Assembly: GCA_024760905.1 (NCBI GenBank)
Contig: CM045733.1
Coordinates: 22,934,501 to 22,998,500, forward strand
Length of the DNA: 64,000 nucleotides
Direction of reading: 5' to 3'
Source: Plotosus lineatus
Taxonomy: Eukaryota; Chordata; Actinopteri; Siluriformes; Plotosidae
Shown here: piece by piece, positions 58,000-64,000 of the stretch
Layout: each line of letters opens with the position of its first letter
Position numbering within the stretch: position 1 is the stretch's first letter
Program-made: the position numbers and the translations under genes
Notes under the pieces: model-generated
What the model was told of the DNA's origin: nothing
What the model saw: the letters and a program-made list of their open reading frames with translations, nothing else
Databases searched by the model: none

Positions 58000-60605
58000 G
58001 TGTAGTTTAAGTGATAAGACTGTGCTGTCTCTGGCCCCAGTTGATGAAAGGGTAGCTTCCCTTCGCCTTCGGGCGGGGGGACGGGTCCTGACTGTTTGTG
58101 CTTATGCACCAAATAAAGATCAGAGTACTTACCCTTCTTGGAGTCTTTAGGGGGTGTGTTGGAGAACGCTCCCCCGGGAAACTCACTCGTCTTGTGAGAC
58201 TTCAACGCCCATGTGGGCAACAATAATGTGACCTGGAAGGGTGTGATCGGTAGGTACGGCCTCTCCAGTCTGAACCCAAATGGTGTTTTGTTGTTGGACT
58301 TCTGTGCTTGTCACAGTTTGTCTATCACTAACACCATGTTCGAACATAAGGGTGCACATAAGTACACTTGGCACCAGGACACCCTAGGTCACAGTTCGAT
58401 GATCAACTTTGTAGTTGTGTCACCGGATTTGCGGTCGCATGTTCGAGACACGGGTGAAGAGGAGAGCTGAGCTGTCAACCGATCACCACCTGGTGGTGAG
58501 CTGGCTTCGATGGCGAGGAGACTGCCTTCCAGACCTGGCAGGCCCAAGCATGTAATTAGGGTCTGCTGGGAACGTTTGGCAGAGTCTCCTGTGCGAGAGG
58601 CCTTTAACTCCCTACTCTGGCAGAGCTACAACCATGTGGCGGAGGGGCGGGTGACATGGAATCCGAATGAGCCATGTTTCATGCCTCCATTGCTGAGGCG
58701 GCAGCCCATAGCTGTGGCCGGAAGGTTGTTGGTGCTTGTCGTGACAGTAACCCCCGAACCTGTGGTGATGGGGGCTGTCTAGCTGCAAAAGAGGCCTATC
58801 GAGTCTTACTGGCCTGTGGGACTTCTGAGGCAGCAGACAGGTACCAGCAGGCCAAATGTGCTGCAGCTGAAGCTGTCGCAAATGCAAAATCTCGGACTTG
58901 GGAGGAGTTCAGTGAGGGCCGAGAGAGTGATAATTGGTTGGCCTCAAAAAGATTCTGAACCACCATCCGACACCTCAGGAGGGGAAAGCAGTTCTCTACG
59001 AATACTATTTACAGTGGAGGTGGAGAGCTGCTCACCTTGACTGGAGATGTCATAGTATACTTTACAATACTTTGAAGACCTCCTCAATCCCACCAACACT
59101 CCCTACGTGGAGGAGGAAGACCCTGGGGGTTTGGGCGGTTGTCTTCTCATCACTGGAGTGGAGGTCATTGAGGTAGTGAAAAAGCTCCTTGGTGGTCGAG
59201 CTCCGGGGTTGATGTCCGCCCTGAATATCTCAGGGCTCTGGATGCTGTAGGATTGTCATGGTTGAAAAAGGGGGACCGGAGAGTGTGTTCCAGTTATCAG
59301 GGAATCACACTCCTCAGCCTACCCGGGAAGGTCTCTGCAGGGGTACTGGAGAGGAGGATCCGACCAATAGTCGAACCTCGGATTCAGGAGGAACAATGAG
59401 GTTTTCATCCTAGCCGTAGCACTCTTGACCAACTCTATATGCTCCACAGGATCTTGGAGGTTATGGGAGTTTGCCCAATCTGTGCACATGTGTTTTGTGG
59501 ATTTGGAGAAGGCTTTCAACCGTGTCCCTCGGGCTCTCTTGTGGGGCGTGCTCCAGCAGTATGGCATTCCTGACCCTTTGCTACGGGCCATTCAATCACT
59601 GTATTACCGGAGTTTGGTCCGTATTGGTAACAACAGGTTGAATTTGTTTCCAGTGAGGGTTGGAGTCCGCCAGGACTGTCCTTTGTCACTGATTCTGTTC
59701 ATAATTTTTATGGACAGAATTTCTAGGCGCAGCCGAGGTATTGACTGGTTCTGGTTTAGTGGCCACCGGACCTTGTCTCTGTTTTTTGCGGATGATGTTG
59801 TCATTTTGGCTTCATCAGGCCAGGACATCCAGCTCTTATTGGAGCGATTCGCAGTTGAGTGCAAGGCGGCTGGGATGAAAATCAGCACCTCCAAGTCTGA
59901 GGCCATGGTTCTCAGTCGGACAAGGGTGGAATGCACCCTCCGGATCGGGAATGAGGTCCTGCCCCCAGTGGAGGAGTATCTTGGGGTCTTGTTCACGAGT
60001 GAGGGAAGGATGGAGCAGGAGATTGATGACAGACAGATCGCTGCAGCCTCTGCTGTTAAATGGAGCCTGTACCGGTCCACCGTGGTGAACAAGGAGCTGA
60101 GTTGCAAGGCAAAGCTTTCAATTTACCAGTCGATCTATGTTCCAACCCACACCTATGGTCAGAAGCTTTGGGTAGTGACCGAAAGAACAAGGTGGCGGAT
60201 ACCAGCGGCTGAAATGAGCTTCCTTCGCCGGGTGAAGGGACCCTCCCTTAGAGATAAGGTGAGAAGCTCTACCATCCGGGCAGAGCTCGGAGTAGATCTG
60301 CTGCTCCTCCGCATTGAGAGGGGCCAGTTGAGGTGGCTCGGGCATCTGGTTAGAATGCCTCCCAAACACCTCCCTGGTGTGGTGTTTCGGGCATGTCCAA
60401 ACGGGAAGAGACTCTGGGGTCGACCTAGAACACGCTGGAGGGACTATGTCTCTCGGCTTGTCTGGGAACGCCTTGTTGTCCCCCCGGAAGAGCTGGAGGA
60501 AGTGGCTGGGGAGAGGGATGTCTGGGCCTCTTTGCTTAGGTTGCTGCCCCCGCGACTCGACCCTGGAAGAAACGGAAGATAATGAATGAATGAATGAATG
60601 AATGA
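58000..60605 (+). mobile_element. Rex1-like LINE, 5' truncated
   Basis: Endonuclease and reverse transcriptase domains followed by an (AATG)n tail at 60582-60605. The endonuclease remnant includes DFNAHVG-type text (58200-58215) and TDHHLVVSW. Unrelated to the RTE copies. Clade name tentative (Rex1/Babar). Confidence 0.8.
58010..60582 (+). pseudogene. Rex1-like LINE ORF, broken
   Basis: The last uninterrupted stretch (59425-60582) holds FVDLEKAFNRVPRALLWGVL, VRQDCPLSLILF and the catalytic FFADDVVILASS at about 59783, then VFRACPNGKRLWGRPRTRW and DYVSRLVWERL. Upstream endonuclease pieces at 58.0-58.5 kb and the N-terminal reverse transcriptase region are in several frames. Inactive. Confidence 0.82.
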
Positions 60606-60705
60606 ACAAATTACTGTTTCTGGCTTAGTTTTGGCAAATATCCCTTTTAACACAATTTTTTTCAGTCTCTTTTGGTTTGTGTAAAAAAAATAAAAATAAA
60701 AATAA

Positions 60706-60707
<2 letters not shown>

Positions 60708-60743
<36 letters not shown>
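60708..60743. repeat. (TA)n tract at RTE 3' end
   Basis: TA repeat abutting the 3' end of the minus-strand RTE, where other copies have (AAG)n. Confidence 0.8.
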
Positions 60744-60748
<5 letters not shown>

Positions 60749-63700
60749 TCAACTGTTCCCTTCAGGGGTCGCCACAGCAAACCATCCGCCTCCATTCCAT
60801 CTCGCCCTGTCCTCTGCATCTTCTTCTCTTACTCCAATAACCTTCATGTCTTCCTTCACCACATCCATAAATCTCTTCTTTGGTTTTCCTCGAGGCCTTC
60901 TGCCTGGTAGTTCCAACCTCAGCATCCTACTGCCAATATACTCACTACCCATCCTCTGTACATGTCCAAACCATCTCAATCTAGCCTCTCTGACTTTGTC
61001 TCCAAAACAGCTTACAAGGGCTGTCCCTCTGATATACTCATTTCTGATCTTATCCATCCTCGTTACTCCCAGAGAGAACCTCAACATTTTCATCTCTGCT
61101 ACCTCCAGCTCTGCCTCCTGCCTTTTCCTCAGCGCCACTGTTTCTAAGCCATACAACGTCGCAGGCCTCACCACCGTCTTGTCCATTTTTCCTTTCATTC
61201 TTGCTGATACTCTCTTATCGCACATCACACCAGACACTTTTCTCCAACCATTCCAGCCTGCCTGCACACGCTTCTTCACCTCTTTTCCACACTATCCATT
61301 GCTCTGGATTGTTGAGCCTAAGTACTTAAAATCCTCAACCTTCGTTATCTCTGCTACCTGTAACATCACCGCTCCTCCTCGGTCCTTCTCATTCACACAC
61401 ATATATTCTGATTTTCTGAGGCTAACCTTCATTCCTCTCCTTTCCAGGGCATACCTCCACCTCTCTAGATTTTCCACCACTTGTTCTCTGCTCTCACTAC
61501 AGATCACAATGTCATCTGCAAACATCATAGTCCATGGAGATTCTTGTCTAACCTCGTCTGTCAGCCTGTTCATCACCATCGCAAACAAGAAGGGGCTCAG
61601 AGCTGATCCTTGATGCAGTCGGTCACGCCGACAGCACACCTCACCACTGTCTTACATCTCTCATACATGTCCTGCACCACTCTGACATACTTCTCTGCCA
61701 CTCCAGACTACCTCATGCAATACCACAGTTCTTCTCTTGGCACCCTGTCATATGCGTTTTCCAGATCCACAAAGGCACAATGCAGTTCCCTCTGACCTTC
61801 TCTGTACTGCTCTATTAACATCCTCAAAGCAAACATTGCATCTGTGGTGCTCTTTCTTGGCATGAAACCAAACTGTTGTTCACAAATGCTGACCTCTGCC
61901 CTTAGTCTAGCTTCCACTATTCTTTCCCATAACTTCATCGTATGGCTCATCAACTTTATCCCTCTGTAGTTGCCACAACTGCACGTCTCCCTTGTTCTTA
62001 CAAATGGGCACCAGCACACTTCTCCTCCATTCCTCTGGCATCCTCTCGCTCTCTAAGACCTTGTTGAATGTTCTTATCAGGAAATCTACTGCTACCTCTC
62101 CTAGACACTTCCATAACTCCACAGGTATGTCATCAGGACCAACTGCCTTTCCATTTTTCATCCCCTTCAATGCCCTCCTCACTTCACCCTTCCGAATCTT
62201 TGCTACTTCGTGCTCCTCAGTGGTCACCTCTTCTACTCTTTTTTCTCTTTCATTTCCCTCATTCATCAGCTCTTCAAAGTACTCTTTCCATCTTCCCAGC
62301 ACACTTCTGTCATCAGTCAATGCATTTCCCTCTCTGTCCTTTATCAATCTAACTTGCTGCACGTCCTTCCCATCTCTATTTCTCTGCTGTGCCAACCTGT
62401 ATAGATCATTTTCTCCCTCCTTACTGTCCAACCTATCATAGAAGTCATCATACACCCTCTGTTTGGCCTTAGCCACTGCTACTTTCACCTTACGCTGTGT
62501 CTCCCTGTACTTCTGTTTACTCTCTTCGGTCCTCTCAATGTCCCATTTCTTCTTAGCTAACCTCTTCCTTTGTACACACTCCTGCACTTCCTCATTTCAC
62601 CACCAAGTCTCCTTATCTACTTTCCTTCCAGAAGACACACCAAGTATTCTCCTACCTGTGTCCCTGATCACATTTGCTATGGTTGTCCAGTCATCTGGGA
62701 GCACTTCCTGACCACCCAAAGCCTGTTTCGACTCCTCCTCGAAGACAACACGACCCTCTTCCTTTTTCAACCTCCACCACTTTGTTTTCTGCTTTGCCTT
62801 TGCCTTCTTCACCTTCCTCACCATCAGCGTCATCCTGCATACCATCATCCTATGCTGTTTGGCAACACTCGCACCCACTACTACTTTGCAGTCACTGACT
62901 TCCTTCAAATTACATTACCTACACAAGATGTAGTCTACCTGTGTGCTCCGACCTCCGCTTTTATAAGTCACCCTATGCTCCTGTTTCTTTTTGAAGAAAG
63001 TATTTACCACAGCCATTTCCATCCTTTTTGTAAAATCTACCAACATCTGTCCTTCTGTGTTCCTGTCCTGGATACCAAACCTGCCCATCACTTCCTCATC
63101 CCCTCTGTTGCCTGCACCAACGTGTCCATTGAAGTCTGCACCAATGACCACTCTTTCACCTCTGGGGGTACTCTGCATCACTTCATCTAAGTCACGCCAG
63201 AATCTCTCCTTCTCTTTTAGCGCACATCCTGTCTGTGGGGCATAAGCACACCCCTCCTTCAAGATGACTCCTACTCCATTTCTCTTCCCATCCACACCAA
63301 GATAAAACAGCTTAAACCCTGCTCCTAAGCTTTTAGCTTTGCTACCTTTCCACCTGGTCTCCTGAACACACAGTATGTCCACCTTCCTCCTCTGCATCAT
63401 GTCAGCCAGCTCTCTATCTTTTCCTTGTATAGTTCCAACATTCAAAGTCCCTACTCTCAGTCCTAGACTCGTGCTTTTCCTCTTCTCTCTCTGCCTACAG
63501 ACACGCCTCCCACCTCTCCTTCTTCGACGTCTTTGACCAACAGAAGTCCAATTTCCATCAGCATCCTGTTGGTTGACAGCACTGATGGCGGTCGTTGTTA
63601 ACCCGGGCCTCGACCGATCCGGTATGAGATTAGCTTTACGGTTTGCATTTTGTATTGTGGAAAAAGTTACGCCGGATGCCCTTCCTGTTGCAACCCTCTG

Positions 63701-63771
63701 CATTTCTCCAGGCTTGGGACCGGCATAAGGGGGAGAGACACTGGTTAGTGCCCCCCCGCCTCATGGCTGCA
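60744..63771 (-). mobile_element. Near full-length RTE-type LINE
   Basis: About 3.03 kb on the minus strand. The 5' end at 63771 (TGCAGCCATGAGGCGGG) matches the start of the 46.9-kb copy; the 3' end reads GGCGACCCCTGAAGGGAACAG before the TA tract. No target duplication is obvious. Confidence 0.9.
60749..63703 (-). pseudogene. RTE LINE ORF with endonuclease deletion and frameshifts
   Basis: The endonuclease (63703-62915) has LCVQETRWKG and GADFNGHVGAG, but about 31 codons after VGVILKEG are missing in frame. Linker pieces follow at 62908-62597 and 62587-61907, then reverse transcriptase pieces at 62019-61708, 61639-61292 (with FADD at about 61522) and 61279-60749. Frame changes between them make it inactive. 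Confidence 0.88.
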
Positions 63772-63775
63772 TTTT

Positions 63776-63777
63776 AT

Positions 63778-63840
<63 letters not shown>
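63776..63840. repeat. (CA)n(TA)n microsatellite
   Basis: CA tract then TA tract directly outside the RTE 5' end. The remaining 160 bases of the window show nothing recognisable. Confidence 0.85.
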
Positions 63841-63843
<3 letters not shown>

Positions 63844-64000
63844 CGTGAGTGAGTGAGTTATTCTGATAAAAATCAGCCCTAAGAATTAGATTTATTTTAT
63901 TATTCGGCCATTGTGAGCAAAAATAACATGATTAAATAACTCATTTTTAGTGACCACTGTGTAGTTTGATTTGTGTCCAATGAAATAATTTGGACAGCTC

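Noticed and set aside
60672..61613. 313-codon plus-strand open frame
   Set aside because: Antisense shadow of the minus-strand RTE reverse transcriptase, with a TA-repeat N-terminus.

Overview
This window looks like vertebrate nuclear DNA, almost certainly from a ray-finned (teleost-type) fish. It has split genes with GT-AG introns, long AT-rich introns and (TA)n, (TG)n and (CT)n microsatellites. It also has a transposon load typical of fish: Tc1-like elements, Tigger/pogo-like and hAT-like non-autonomous elements, RTE-type, Rex1-like and L2-like LINEs, and several tRNA-derived SINE families. The species cannot be named from the sequence.

Three protein-coding loci are supported. (1) 2013-3052 (+) is the terminal exon of a C2H2 zinc-finger gene with 11 fingers; its upstream exons are not seen. 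(2) 10908-31360 (+) is a complete slc37a3 gene. Its 14 coding exons join in phase to a 501-residue twelve-span MFS transporter, with a likely 5' untranslated exon near 10250-10291. (3) 54600-41650 (-) is a p21-type CDK inhibitor (cdkn1a, or a close paralogue). It has a non-coding first exon, a CDI-domain exon and a short last exon whose PIP box and PIP degron span the splice junction. Genes 2 and 3 are convergent.

Layout: 1-1490, SINEs. 2013-3200, zinc-finger exon. 3065-5735, a block duplicated at 15400-18318 inside slc37a3 intron 3. 7600-9902, a SINE, an inverted RTE copy and a truncated Tc1. 10.2-31.4 kb, slc37a3 with introns full of Tigger-like, Tc1, hAT, RTE and SINE copies. 31.9-38.4 kb, large Tigger-like elements, one holding two others. 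38.4-43.7 kb, cdkn1a coding exons and probable long 3'UTR. 43.7-54.5 kb, cdkn1a intron 1, expanded by nested hATs, SINEs and two RTE LINEs. 55.5-64 kb, microsatellites, a hAT, paired SINEs, an L2 fragment, a Rex1-like LINE and a minus-strand RTE LINE.

No new host pathway is evident. The most interesting structure is in the mobile DNA: a SINE built from a tRNA head plus both ends of the resident RTE LINE, a sister SINE with the same head but another LINE tail, slc37a3 splice acceptors built on microsatellites, a 29-bp perfect hairpin in cdkn1a intron 1, and a duplicated block carrying an exon-like open segment. All coordinates were read by eye; repeat boundaries without a stated target-site duplication (TSD) are approximate.
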